A stretch of 64,000 nucleotides of DNA from Telmatactis stephensoni (lineage: Eukaryota > Cnidaria > Anthozoa > Actiniaria > Isophelliidae), in contig JALIZF010001800.1 in assembly GCA_029948255.1 (NCBI GenBank), positions 62,001 through 126,000 on the forward strand. Reading direction: 5' to 3'. The notes under the pieces are model-generated. The model was not told the origin of the DNA. It ran no database searches and worked only from the letters and a program-made list of their open reading frames with translations. The first letter of the stretch is position 1, and each line of letters opens with the position of its first letter. The position numbers were made by a program, and so were the translations under genes. Of the stretch, positions 32,901 to 44,300 are shown in pieces.

Positions 32901-35900
32901 ATCATCTTTCACAAGGTAAGCTTTTTTTGCTAATAATAGTAACTTAGGGCGCTGTTACACAGTGCAATAAAACTCGTCGTAGTTGCAATGGCGATGTGAA
33001 ACAAGTTGCACGCACCATTGTTACACGGTGTAACGGAAAAACGGGTGTTGCAACGATTGCAGTTGGCTTGTCTTGCAATACTTTTGCGCAATCCAGGATG
33101 AGTTGTACGCTGCAATGACTCGTGCAACTTGTTTTGCAACGTCATTGCGATCGATCGAGACCGGCCAGCTCAGTTGCTCAGATGATTACAGCTTGTACTG
33201 CAACGCTGTAACGGCGGCTGGAGTTGGAAATGATAAAAATGATGTTTATTAGAAACGATGTTTTATTAGTACTTATAAAATAACTCTTATATAACGCGCG
33301 CTCTGATTGGCTGAAAACCCGTGTTTGATGAGAGTATCAAACACGCTCACGTCAATTTGTTTTTTCGCCGATGTTTTCTTTTTCCTTTTTTCGTCTTTTT
33401 GCGTGTTTGTTATTTTATAAAAGAAATAAAAAACAGTTTCCCGTGTCCGATAGCCTGATCAAAACACTTGTGATGTTGGGAGAACACTTGAGAGCTGTGA
33501 AAGCACTCGCCCCACTACGCTCTCTCGTGTTCTCCCAACATCACGCGTGTTTTGATCAGGCTATCAAACACGGGAAACCGTTTTTTATTCCTTAACTAAT
33601 ACATTTTACAGGTATTTGGGTTGGTTTTGCTAATCGAAAAGGGATGATACTAATTTGGCCCCCCACCCTTGAAAGCCTCATCCCCTCACCACTAGCTCCC
33701 CCAGAATGCCAGAATATAATATGTAGGTTACCGGTAATACAATGCGACATCAAGCGCAACTTTTCCTGCTGCTTCTCAGCAAAGCTAGTAGCTCCATATT
33801 TGTTTTAACCCTGCAACAATTCACTGAATATATGGTAACTGATTGCAAATTATAGAGCAGGGCCCCGGTGTTAGAAGGGTGATATTCTAGGCTAAAACAC
33901 ATAATTTTAAAAAAATAATCCTGAGTCATATTGCAAATCGTCTTTCAATAACTTAAATAACTGGATCCTTTGATATAGAGCGCATATGTTAGAGGGCTTT
34001 TCGTATGGGTGGGAAACTGACCGTACCAGTTACGGTCAATGCACGGTACGTTTACGGCAGGAATTTCGAATGTTTTTATAGACATTACGGTACTGACACG
34101 GTTCCCCACGGTGGGAATATATACAATGGCATATTATGCAATTATATATTTCTGTATTAGAAAAAATTTAAGCGAAAAAAAAAGTCTGTAGAAATAATAT
34201 TTAGAATTTTAAATAATTTACAAAAAAATTTTCATAATACTAATAATACTATATATTTTATTAGAATTACGGAAATCCGCCATTAAGTTTACACGCGCAA
34301 AATTTTCCTAATTAATTACAAGAGCCTAGAATTACGAAAATCTGCCACTAAGCTTACACGCGCAAAATTTTCCTAAATAAACCCAAACGCCTCGGAGCAC
34401 CAAAATCCGCCATTAACTTTACACGCGCAAAATTTTCCTAATCAACTACAAGCGCCTCGGAGCACCAAAATCCGCCATTAACTTTACACGCGCAAAATTT
34501 TCCTAATCAACTACAAGCGCCTCGGAGCACCAAAATCCGCCATTAACTTTACACGCGCAAAATTTTCCTAATCAACTACAAGCGCCTCGGAGCACCAAAA
34601 TCCGCCATTAACTTTACACGCGCAAAATTTTCCTAATTAATTACAAGAGCCTCGGAACCCAAAAATCCGCCACTAAGCTTACACGCGCAAAATTTTCCTA
34701 ATTAATTACAAGAGCCTCGGAGCACCAAAATCCGCCACTAAGTTTACACGCGCAAAATTTTCCTAATTAAATCGAAGAGCCTCGGAGCACCAAAATCCGC
34801 CACTAAGTTTACACGCTCAAAATTTTCCTAATTAAATCCAAGTGCCTCGGAACCCAAAAATCCGCCACTAAGTTTACACGCACAAAATTTTCCTAATTGA
34901 TTACAAGAGCCGCGGAACCCAAAAATCCGCCATTAACTTTACACGCGCAAAATTTTCCTAATTAGATCCAAGAGTCTCGGAGCACCAAAATCCGCCACTA
35001 AGTTTACACGCGCAAAATTTTCCTAATTAGACCCAAGAGCCTCGGAACCCAAAAATCCGCCACTAAGTTTACACGCGCAAAATTTTCCTGATCCCCAAAA
35101 CAAACAAACAATACAATACAAAACAAAAACCAGAAATTGAAGAAATGCTCAGACAAAGAAAATCCAAAATCAAACAAACAATTTATTACAACTTTGCACT
35201 TAAATACAACAAATCGTACTTCAAAAATGTTTAGAGTGAAGGCATTTAAAAATGGAATTAGGGTCTACGAAATCGTATTAGTGTAATATCTATTTCACGT
35301 GTTAAATGCCTTCACTCTATACCTGTATTCAAATATCTAGCCAATATGTCTCTCAACATTTATTTATCGTTGCATTGTTCTCAACAATTACTTATTTTTG
35401 CATTTCGCACTTATATCCTGCCTTGCAATCATGTTCTGAAGGCCGTTTCTCAAACCTTGCGATAACCTAAAGGCGCTGTTACACTGTGCAATTTTTCCAG
35501 CAACTTGTCTCGCAACGGCGTTTCAAAACAAGCATTTACATTTACGTCGTGATTGCTTTAGCTCTCAAGCTTCGTAATGGCTCATTGCAAATCGTCTCAG
35601 TATTAATCAGACCAAAACGGAGTATATAATAATTGGCTCCAAGCATGTCATTCATAGTTTAGATAAAGAGCCAAATATATATTCATCTCAATGGGGTTCC
35701 TCTGAAAAGAGTATTTACAAAGAAATGCTTGGGGTTGATTATTGATGAAAAGTTAGGATGGGCGCCTCACATTGAAAATGTCATAAAAGAGGTCAGCAAT
35801 GGCCTTAAAGCGTTGCGCCGATGCAGGCCTTTTGTCCCAAATGGTACTCTGAAAACGATCTATAATTCGCTGTGGATATGTCATCATTAACACAATTATT

Positions 35901-36371
35901 TTTATTATTTTATTTGATATCACCAGGATAGTCCATGCCTGAGAGACGGAAGCTTATGCGAACAAAGCTATTGTAGCCCAGGCGGCACACTTTTTCTACA
36001 CAGGAAGAGCATTGTGAACTTACTGTTTGTTTTGGAGTGGCGGATAAAGGAATTAGGATTGATATTTATTAGGAAAATTTTGTGCGACTAACTTTAGTGA
36101 AAATATAGACAAAGATTATGTCATAATATGAATGTGTCAAATGACCGTGTAACGGTACGGTACGGTCAGTTTCCTACTCATACGAAAACCGCTCTATACT
36201 GAGAACGGCAGACTGCTGGTAGACCAACTAACGTTTCTAGTTCATAAAATTTTGATATTTTATTTTTTAGATGTTCGCGGTTTCTTGAAAATCATGCTTG
36301 AGAAGCTTCCAGAAAACCGAGCAAATCTCCAGGACCTACTTAGACACCCGTGGCTGATGATGAACGCTTGA
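29981..36371 (+). CDS. PIM-like serine/threonine kinase, copy 2 (8 exons, 358 aa)
   Basis: Exons: 29981-30003, 30232-30325, 30496-30646, 30870-30982, 31502-31546, 31806-32178, 32739-32915, 36271-36371. By eye every exon equals copy 1, so the proteins are the same, including HHD in place of HRD. Introns differ by scattered single-base changes (for example TTTTTCAG against TTTTTTAG before exon 8), a 4-bp GCTA insertion in intron 1, a shorter GAAT array, no CACTA-like element in intron 5, and two extra insertions in intron 7. The direct orientation and about 29.8-kb spacing fit a very recent segmental duplication. An assembly that kept both alleles could look the same. The intact frame and splice sites suggest it can be expressed. 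Confidence 0.87.
31052..31443. repeat. (GAAT)n microsatellite in kinase copy 2, intron 4
   Basis: About 390 bp of perfect tetranucleotide repeat at the same place as the array in copy 1, but roughly half as long. Confidence 0.97.
33273..33596. mobile_element. Foldback insertion present only in kinase copy 2, intron 7
   Basis: Copy 1 reads straight from TTTTATTAGTAC (7307) to TAATACATTTTACAG (7309); copy 2 has about 323 extra bases. These contain strong arms: CCTGATCAAAACACTTGTGA / CACGCGTGTTTTGATCAGG, with GGGAGAACAC / GTGTTCTCCC inside. The phrase GCTCTGATTGGCTGA lies near the left edge, as in other foldback repeats here. Target duplication unclear. Confidence 0.75.
34262..35095. repeat. 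65-bp minisatellite, about 13 copies
   Basis: Unit begins CAAAATCCGCCATTAACTTT and continues ACACGCGCAAAATTTTCCTA; starts at 34401, 34466 and 34531 give a period of exactly 65 bp. Variation between units is concentrated at the ATTAACT/ACTAAGT and GAGCACC/GAACCCA positions, and the ACACGCGCAAAATTTTCC core is the best conserved. It lies within the copy-2-specific insertion. Confidence 0.95.
35635..35880 (+). pseudogene. LINE reverse-transcriptase C-terminal fragment
   Basis: One frame reads GWAPHIENVIKEVSNGLKAL followed by RRCRPFVPNGTLKTIYNSLW, preceded by LGLIIDE-like sequence. This is the thumb-side region after the catalytic site in CR1/L2/Jockey-type reverse transcriptases. It is truncated on both sides. 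Confidence 0.75.
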
Positions 36372-36719
36372 GGTACATCCAAACCACTGGCATGGGCAAA
36401 TATCACATTCTAAATAAGAGTCTATTATATATAAAGAAGAATAATCAGCTAGAATAACTCAGCTCGGTTCAAACACATGGTGAGACATAGACTTGTGCTG
36501 ATAAAAAACTGATTTGAAAAAAAAAATGATTTAGTCATTAAAGGTGATATAAATAGCTCGTAGTTTTTACAAAAAGCTAGTATGAAAAATAATAATCAAT
36601 AACAGTTTGGAAATAGGATGTTTTTTTTTTATAAATTTACCAATAAATACATATTGTAAATAAGAATAGTAATTTAGAAATAAATATACTGATAGGAATA
36701 CAAGGCTTACTTTTCTTGT

Positions 36720-37320
36720 ATTAAAATCCTGTTGGGGTGTCTGGTTGGAGGTTGGGTGTGCAGTCCCCCCCGCAAATTCGGGTTTGGGTGTCCAGAGCGC
36801 TTAGTATAGGTAATATCTCAAATTGGAATTGATTCACCCGAGTGTGTTTTTCAAAGAGTATCAAAATTACACGAGCCCGTAGGACGAGTGCAATGTAATT
36901 CCAAAAGTCACAGTACATAAATATAATTTCCATAGCTGGAAAGAGCACGTCAAAATTAGTAAAACTGTGAAGTTTGAATGAAGTAACTTTCAAACTCATG
37001 AAGATGTGAATTTTCCAAAGTCGAAATTTTGTATGAAAACATTCACTGGTAGGCAAAAGATGCCTACCAGCAAAGGTTTTCTTACAAATTAAAATCCTGT
37101 TGGGGTGTCTGGTTGGAGGTTGGGTGTCCCCCCGCAAATTCGGGTTTGGGTGTCCAGCGCGCTTAGTATAAGTAATATCTCAAATTGGAATTGATTCACC
37201 CGAGTGTGTTTTTCAAAGAGTATCAAAATTACACGAGCCCGTAGGGCGAGTGCAATTTGAGATCTTTGAAAATCACACGAGTGTGAATTAATTCCAAATT
37301 GAACGAGAAATCGTATGATT
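36720..37320. repeat. Direct duplication (about 368 bp apart) downstream of kinase copy 2
   Basis: TTAAAATCCTGTTGGGGTGT and the following 170 bases occur at 36720 and again at 37087. Copy 1 has the unit once (8370-8580). The stretch 36896-37086 between the repeats is unique in the window. This is a local change that happened after, or differs between, the two kinase regions. Confidence 0.85.
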
Positions 37321-37811
37321 ACTTTTTGCTGCCAAGCGAGCGAGCGCCGGCAGCATTCCTATTTTAGCCATCTGATTTGAGAAAACGGTACTCAGCCTGT
37401 GGATTCAACCACCTACCAAACCGGTTAAAACCAGTTTTATATTCGATAGCAGTTAGCCAATAAAAACAGTAAAAGTACTGGGAAAGTTGAACAAACCTGT
37501 TCGCAAACCAGTTCTAGGTACTCACGTGCTATTTGGAATTTCCTGGTTTTCAAGTGTTTTGACTGAACTTTGTGCAAATGAAGTCGTTTTTCTTTGGTAC
37601 GAAGAGCCAAGTTGATAATTTCTTGAAAGTTTTTGCTTAAATGTTAAGCATCCCACATAATAGAGCGCTTTGCCTCCCTTTAAAATTCGTTTTGGCAGCA
37701 CTCACATAAGCATTGCTTAAACTGGCTAGTTATAATGTGATGCATAAAAAAATACTCGATTCTGATTGGTCGAGAACAGTACAGTTCAAGTGTAACACAG
37801 TGCAGAAAAGC
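37321..37811. other. Spacer between duplicated region and hAT-like MITE
   Basis: No gene seen. Homology to copy 1 is lost after about 37320. 37745-37811 repeats the ACTCGATTCTGATTGG / CAAGTGTAACACAGTGCAG unit also found at 11376-11435. Confidence 0.5.
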
Positions 37812-38208
37812 CCCGGGGGGGGGGGGGGGGGACTCCGATCGTAAATGGACGGGGATGCTCGTCGTACCTTTTAGGGGTCAAAATCTGCCATCTGGTACCT
37901 TTTAGGGTGTCTCAGACTTAAGTGGACTACCAGAGACCTAGCTGGTACCTTTTAGGGACTGTTTTGGGGTAAATAACTACCTAAAATAAGCATGAAAGGG
38001 ACGATTTCGATTATCTGAATTGAATCTTCAAAGCACATCGATAACAAAGTGTTTCATTACTTTAATTCTTTATTATTGTTTTTGAATTGGTACCTTTTAG
38101 GGGTAGAAATGAATTGTTGCCACTCCCACTCAGGTACATTTTAGGGGTCATTTTCAAAATTTCCGACGAGCATCCCCGTCCTCTTATATATAGGAGTCCC
38201 CTCCCGGG
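37812..38208. mobile_element. hAT-like MITE with 8-bp target duplication AGAAAAGC
   Basis: Ends are CCCGGGGG...GACTCC and GGAGTCCCCTCCCGGG, with inner arms GGGGATGCTCGTCG / CGACGAGCATCCCC. AGAAAAGC occurs on both sides (37804-37811, 38209-38216). The related repeat at 11429-11436 has AGAAAAGC once, resembling an empty site. TACCTTTTAGGG recurs inside. No transposase. Confidence 0.85.
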
Positions 38209-38529
38209 AGAAAAGCTATTACATTTGAATTTATAGCTTCAAAATCGCATTAACATCAATTTTTGCTTTTTCTGCTATTGTAAACATCGACAAGCATGAG
38301 TGTTTCACTCCAGTTTATAGAACATGTTTGTCTGAAAAATTGCAAAAAGTATCTGGTTTTATTCAATAAAAATTTTGATGGCTTATGTCTCGTAATGAAA
38401 GCGCCCTTGTATTCCTTCGACACGATCACGTTGAGCTGCGCCCTTCGTAATTCAGCACTTGGCTGCGAGGAAGGGTGATGAGCTACCCCACATTTATTTA
38501 TTTTTTATCTATATAAAACAACAACAACA

Positions 38530-41255
38530 CCCGGGGGGGGGTACTCAACCCCATTTTGGATAGGGATGTGCCGCCGGAGTTCTAGAAACCTGACCCTGTT
38601 TAAGACACTCGAAAGTGAAAAAATCATACCCTGTTCAAGACAAAAGAGAAGAAAATCGACCCTAGCCTCGTCATTCGATTCTGATCCGTTGCATACGATT
38701 AGACAAAAAACGGCTGAGGAAGTGCTTTTTTTGTTTATTTTGAATATAGTACCCTATCTAAGACACAAAACGATGATATGGCTTGGGATCTCGTCAAAAT
38801 TATAGATCCTGTTTAAGACAATTTTGGGTAAAACTCCGGCGGCACATCCCTATCCAAAGGCGTTTGACTCTGTTTCGCATCCCCACTTAGTCAGTAAACT
38901 AGATCAATGTGGAATTAAAGGCCCTCTTCTACAGTGGTTTTCCAGCTATCTGGACAACAGGGTGCAGCGTGTGGTAATTGATGGCAATTGATGGTTACCA
39001 GTCACCTCAGGGGTCCCACAGGGCTCCCTGCTTGGCCCTGCCCTGTTTGTATTATTCATCAACGATATGCCTTGTTCTGTGTCCGAAAGTAGCACATTGG
39101 CATTATTTGCTGACGATGCCAAGTGTTTCCGCACTATAAGGTCTGCCAGTGACTGTGCGCTATTTCAAACTGATATTGATAACCTGGTCGAATGGAGTGA
39201 TGCCTGGAAGATGGACTTTAACACGGATAAATGCTCACTTTGCACTGTAACAAGGAAGCGCACTCCAATAATTTATGACTACAGCATGAGAGGTGCGACA
39301 AAGCTCAGCGTGACCTTGGCGTTCTCATCACATGTGACGCTCGTTTCAATGAGCATATTTACGCCCAGGTGAATAAAGCTAACAAGATGCTAGGGTTCAT
39401 TCGTCGTACAATCAGCAGTAGGAACGATCAGTTTCTGCCAACATTTAGATCACTCTACGTGGCCCTTGTGCGTTCTCATTTGGAGTATGCCTCTGAGATC
39501 TGGAGCCCGAAGTCTGTCACCTTAATAAAGCTAATTGAGGGTGTCCAACGACGTGCTACGCGGCTTCTCCTGCCCAACCTAACGTACAGCGAGCGCCTTC
39601 AGCAACTCAATCTTCTTCCATTGGTGTACCGAAGAGAAGTTAAAGATATAACAACATTTTACAAACTGAAGTGTGGACACTATAATTTTTCAATGGATAG
39701 ATATTTTGAATTTTGCTCAGACAAAAGATTAAGGTCGTACTCTAGTAACAAGTTAAAGATTAATTCAGTCAGAACCGAATTATTTAAAGGCACTTTTTTC
39801 AATAGATTACCATATTTATGGAACAACTTGCCTGATAAACTTAGGACTTCTAATCTTAGCTTATCATTATTTAAGAGACAATGCATTGAATTTTATAAAA
39901 CTAAAAACTTTGATCCTGACCGCCCACATGTCACTTGGACGCAGTGATCTGATAATGATGATTTAATTCTGATATGCTACATTATTTTGCAATGACAATT
40001 AGTAATAATTCGCTTGCTTGGGCGGTGTGGGATATATTATGACAATGTTATTGTCATGATGTATCCTATATTGCTTGTGGCGGGTGGGGGTGTCCTGTAT
40101 TGCTTGTGTGGGGTGAAGACTTGTTGGTAGCAGATAGATATTAATATTAATATTAATATAGGATATGTCGATGAATATGACGACGAATATGATAGGATAG
40201 ATGACAAAATTTTAACGTTCTTTTGTTGTTGTTGTTTTGTTTAAGTGTTTGTACGTTTTTTGGGTGGACTAGCTCGAATGGATCATATGTTCCCTTCTAG
40301 TCCTTCCCCACTGCATATTTTTCTTAGTATTGAGTAGTTTTTTCATTGTATTTATTTAATTTCTGATTAGTTTTCTTATATATGTATGTACATTTTCCAT
40401 TATGTTAAAATGCAGTGTAAATGGATTAAATTTACACTGTTCAAGACAGCAGGGCCAAAAACCATACCCTATCCAGCGGCACATACCCGTATAGCAAATA
40501 TATGGACTGGTTATTTGATGGTTTTCTATGGAATAAGGGTGAATATTTCACGAGAAATTTATGTTATTAGTATACAACGAGCCTTTAGGCAGTATTCCAT
40601 TAAAAAAACATCAAATAACCATATTATCCTATAACTATTACACATTTTAGTCAAAAATTACGCTTTTCTAAAGAGATCGTGACGCCAACATTTTTATTGG
40701 AAAAATCCTCTGTCAAACATTTTCGTGCGTTTGTTTTTTTCCCCAACCCATCTTAGCGAAGCCGTTTTATTTTTTCTCTTTGCTTAATTGACTGAGCACT
40801 TCTCGATGAGCTTTGGGTAGTTTTTACCTCTCAAATATCGGCCAGTGGAGTTCTGTAAGACGTTAGAGTACTTGGTTTGCGAATTTCCAGTAGCCGAAAT
40901 GTTCAAGCGTTCTGGTTCAGTTGGACTCTCTTTGCAGTACGGAGCTTGTGAAATAAAGTCCAAAACCCGAGTTCTTAGTGTCCACCTCAGTCTTCTTTTG
41001 TGTTCTTGGGTTCTTTTGTGCCTCTATAATGATCAATATTTTCTTCTGAGAGAGAAGAAATCGCATTTGAAGTAGTTGAACTCGATCGAAACTCGACGAT
41101 GCAAACCGGCAATCTAATTGGCTAATACATTTTATGAAATACCGCTCTGTATTCATAGCAAATCCATGAAATACCGCTCTGTATTCATAGAAAATGCTTA
41201 GCTCTGATTGGCTAATGTGTAATAGTTATAGGATAATGTACGTACCCCCCCCGGG
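38530..41255. mobile_element. Composite hAT-like element with CAACAACA target duplication
   Basis: CCCGGGGGGGGGTAC at the left is inverted at the right (GTACCCCCCCCGGG). CAACAACA lies directly outside both ends (38522-38529, 41256-41263). Inside are an inverted pair (GGATAGGGATGTGCCGCCGG at about 38559 and its inverse ending 38857), a LINE relic (38858-39950), and another inverted pair (TATCCTATAACTATTACACA at 40624 and TGTGTAATAGTTATAGGATA near 41217). The GC-rich CAACAACA flank is low-complexity, so the duplication is less secure than at 37812. Confidence 0.65.
38858..39946 (+). pseudogene. Broken LINE reverse transcriptase inside the composite element
   Basis: Fragments in more than one frame spell KAFDSVSHPHLVSKLDQCGI, then TSGVPQGSLLGPALFVLFIND, the catalytic-type FADDAK, and from 39369 a 192-codon frame with PKSVTLIKLIEGVQRRATRL. 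This is the palm, thumb and connection of a CR1/L2/Jockey-type non-LTR element. The frame is interrupted near 38990 and 39300, and the N-terminal and endonuclease domains are missing, so it is inactive. It begins exactly where the left MITE half stops. Confidence 0.85.
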
Positions 41256-41381
41256 CAACAACAATAACATTCAGGAGCTTTGGGCCCCTGTGGAGCAAAC
41301 AAGTCATAGATCACGTCAGACATGTGCACGCAAGTTAGACAACCAAAATAATGTGATACTTCGATGTTATCGCGTTAGAAA

Positions 41382-44300
41382 ATGTTTTTACGTGCAGTAA
41401 CAACTGCAGTTCGAAGAAATCGAGTTGGCTCCTGTGCCAGGGTATTTTGTTCAGCAGCAAATGTTGGTGTTCAGAGATCAACACAAAACTTTTATCGTCA
41501 CGAGAGTTCGCTGGTTGTCGAGTGGAACGACAAATCCGTCAGTCGTTTTCCTTATGTTTACCTCAGGGATTTGTGTACTTGCAGTAAGTGCATGGATTCT
41601 AATTCTCTGACAAGGCTAACAGATGCAGCAACTGAAGTTCCTCTGGACATCAAACCCTCGAATGTGACAGTCTTGAGTGATGGTGAAACGATCCAAATTC
41701 AATGGCCTGATAATCATGTCACTCTGTTTGACTCCGTGTGGCTTCATGGCTGGAAGCTCCTTGAGAAAGACGAGAGAGAACAACACAACTCTAGTATCGC
41801 GAGGAAAGGAGTAAACTTTTGGGACAGGAAGTCCATGCACGACAAGATACCTCGGTTTGAGTTCAACAGAATTATCGAAGAAGACGAAAGTTTGTTCCAA
41901 TGGCTTCGCTCGCTTCATAGTGTTGGTATAGCTTTACTGGAGAATGTTCCTACTTACACAGATCCTCCAGCTGTTCAAACTTTATGTAGAAGAATTGGTT
42001 ATATAAAGTCTACTCATTATGGGTTAGTGAATCATTATGCAAGCTCGACTGATCATATCGAATGCTCTTTTATTTGCTTAATAATTAAACAAAAGAGCAC
42101 TCGAGAGGACTCGAGCTTTAATCAACTGTAGAGTGGTTTTCGTATGAGTGGGAACACTGTACGGTTACGATACGATACGATTACAGCAGGAATTTCGAAT
42201 GTTTTTATAGAAACTATGATACTGGTACAGTTACGATTACCCTGGGTTCCAGGGGTTTATCGTTTCCTTCCGACGTTTATTTACTTGATAGGACAGTCAC
42301 ACGACGAGAAACCCCTGGCCGCGGCAGTTACAAATCTCACCGTTCCATGCTGTTTACTAACGATTTGCCTTATTTGGAAACGTGGCCAAACCGGTTTTAG
42401 GTCACCGTGAGGTCACGCAAACACGGTAGATTGAAAGGGCTTAAGGACGTTCGCGGGAAAAAAAGTTTACCATGTTTTTTTCTTCATACTTCGCATGGTG
42501 AGATAATGCCATCATAGAAGTTCAAAGAGCAAATAAAAAATGGGGGTCACCGTTCTCGTTGAGGAGTGAGGTGACATCAAAGTGCACCCACTTTCTCGTA
42601 GAAGATCGCTTGCGCGCCAATCTATACGAGTCGAGCATAGAAGTCATTTTTTTTGTAGAAAAACTAAATGGATTGCTCAATGTTTATTTACAGTCACGAC
42701 CACTCAATAATCCATAGAATAATATTATGTGAAAATATTTGTAAATACTTAACAAATAGCTGTTGTTTTTAATTCGAATTGGCAGTCATGAGCGACGCTT
42801 TTGCCACGACTTCGCTCAAACTTGTCTCGGAAATCCGTGTTTTTATTATGATTTTACCATAATATTTTTCTCAAATTTAGAATATTAACAGCCTATGTAA
42901 TTCTTTGTCAAACATTGAAATAAAAAGTGGGGGTCACCGTATTCGTTTCCAAGATATAAACTCAGCTCAAATAAGAAACATTAGTTTGAAAAAAGTAACA
43001 ATAAACCAGCATAAATGTATATAGTATTTTTAAAACGCGTCTTTTATTCACCATAATGTCAACACTAGTAACGCTTGTAATACAACACCGGATGTGGCAA
43101 AATAGAACCGGTTGAACAAATCATCCAATCAAATCGCTCCTCAGTGTTTTAGCCAATCACAGAGTTACCTTCAAATTCTTGAAGGTAGTGCTCTGATTGG
43201 CTCGGCGCTTTCAAACGTTTAGCTCGTGCACCCAGGGGTTTATTTTCGCTTCTCGCGGCGCTCACCTACAAGAGAAGAACTCTCTAAAGATCGAAAGCGA
43301 ATAGTAAACCCCTGGAGCCCAGGGTAACATATCAAAGAATTGACAATAGAAATGTGTCGTTCGTTTCTCATTCCATATTTGGGCATCTTACCTTATATGG
43401 AAGTCCGTGTAAATGTTTTTTTGATGTTTTTTGCCTCTTAATGTTAAGATTTTGGCTTGAAACTTGCAGAAATTGTAGAGAATAAACACTTCAACAATAT
43501 CCTGTCGGCCATTTTGGCTTAGCTACCTCGCAAGTGGGTGCACAGGCAACCCAATGAAAATACACAGGAACCCCAACGAACGACATACAATTGTTTGATA
43601 TGGTTACGATATGGTACGGTAAGTTTCCCACTCGTATAAAAACGACTCTATTGTGTTGTGGCAGTCTGTACTTGATATTGAATTCTTTTTCGTGCTCAGC
43701 TGCCACTTCGAAGAGATTCTGGAAAAATATCAGTGACAGTTTTATTTAACTCTTTACCATTCTTTAATTTCTGAGCCCCCCCCCCCCCCCCCACACACAC
43801 ACACCCACACCCACACACACACTACACAAATGTTTTGATTCTGCAATATAATTATTCTGTATAACAATAGTGGAATTTATTATATAACTATGATGTAATT
43901 TTACCATATAAGGATGAGAGAACTAAGCAAATATGAGGCCGTATTATATACCGTATTACATAGTTGAAAACTGGTTTGCCATATTTTACATAAAACAATA
44001 GGAAACTAGGAGGCAGTTATATAATAAATCCTTTATTAGATATCTTCTTGTGTATTACGGACTGACATTTTACTCATCGCTCGCATTTTGCCTCGCCTAA
44101 AGGCTCGGCAAAATACGTACGCGACTCATAAAATATCAGCCCATAATACACAAGAAGATATCTAATAAGTGGTATTAATTAAAAGGATTAAGTTTCTTAA
44201 AAAAATGAAAAACCGTGACACACAAAACTTATTATTAATCCTTTAATTCCACTATTGTTATACAGAACAATAATGCAGAATCAAAACATTTGTACGCTTA

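Larger units (their letters stand above)
34103..36151. mobile_element. About 2-kb insertion splitting a MITE in kinase copy 2
   Basis: Copy 1 has GACACGGT directly followed by CACGGTACGGTACGG (about 7790). In copy 2, about 2,049 bp begin TCCCCACGGTGGG and end GACCGTGTA at this point. The insert contains a 65-bp minisatellite, a hairpin (TAGAGTGAAGGCATTTAA / TTAAATGCCTTCACTCTA, 35231-35320) and a LINE fragment. I see no clear inverted ends or target duplication, so the type is open. Confidence 0.65.

Noticed and set aside
34262..35095. CRISPR-like array
   Set aside because: Units are contiguous 65-bp tandem repeats with no unique spacers, in a eukaryotic intron.
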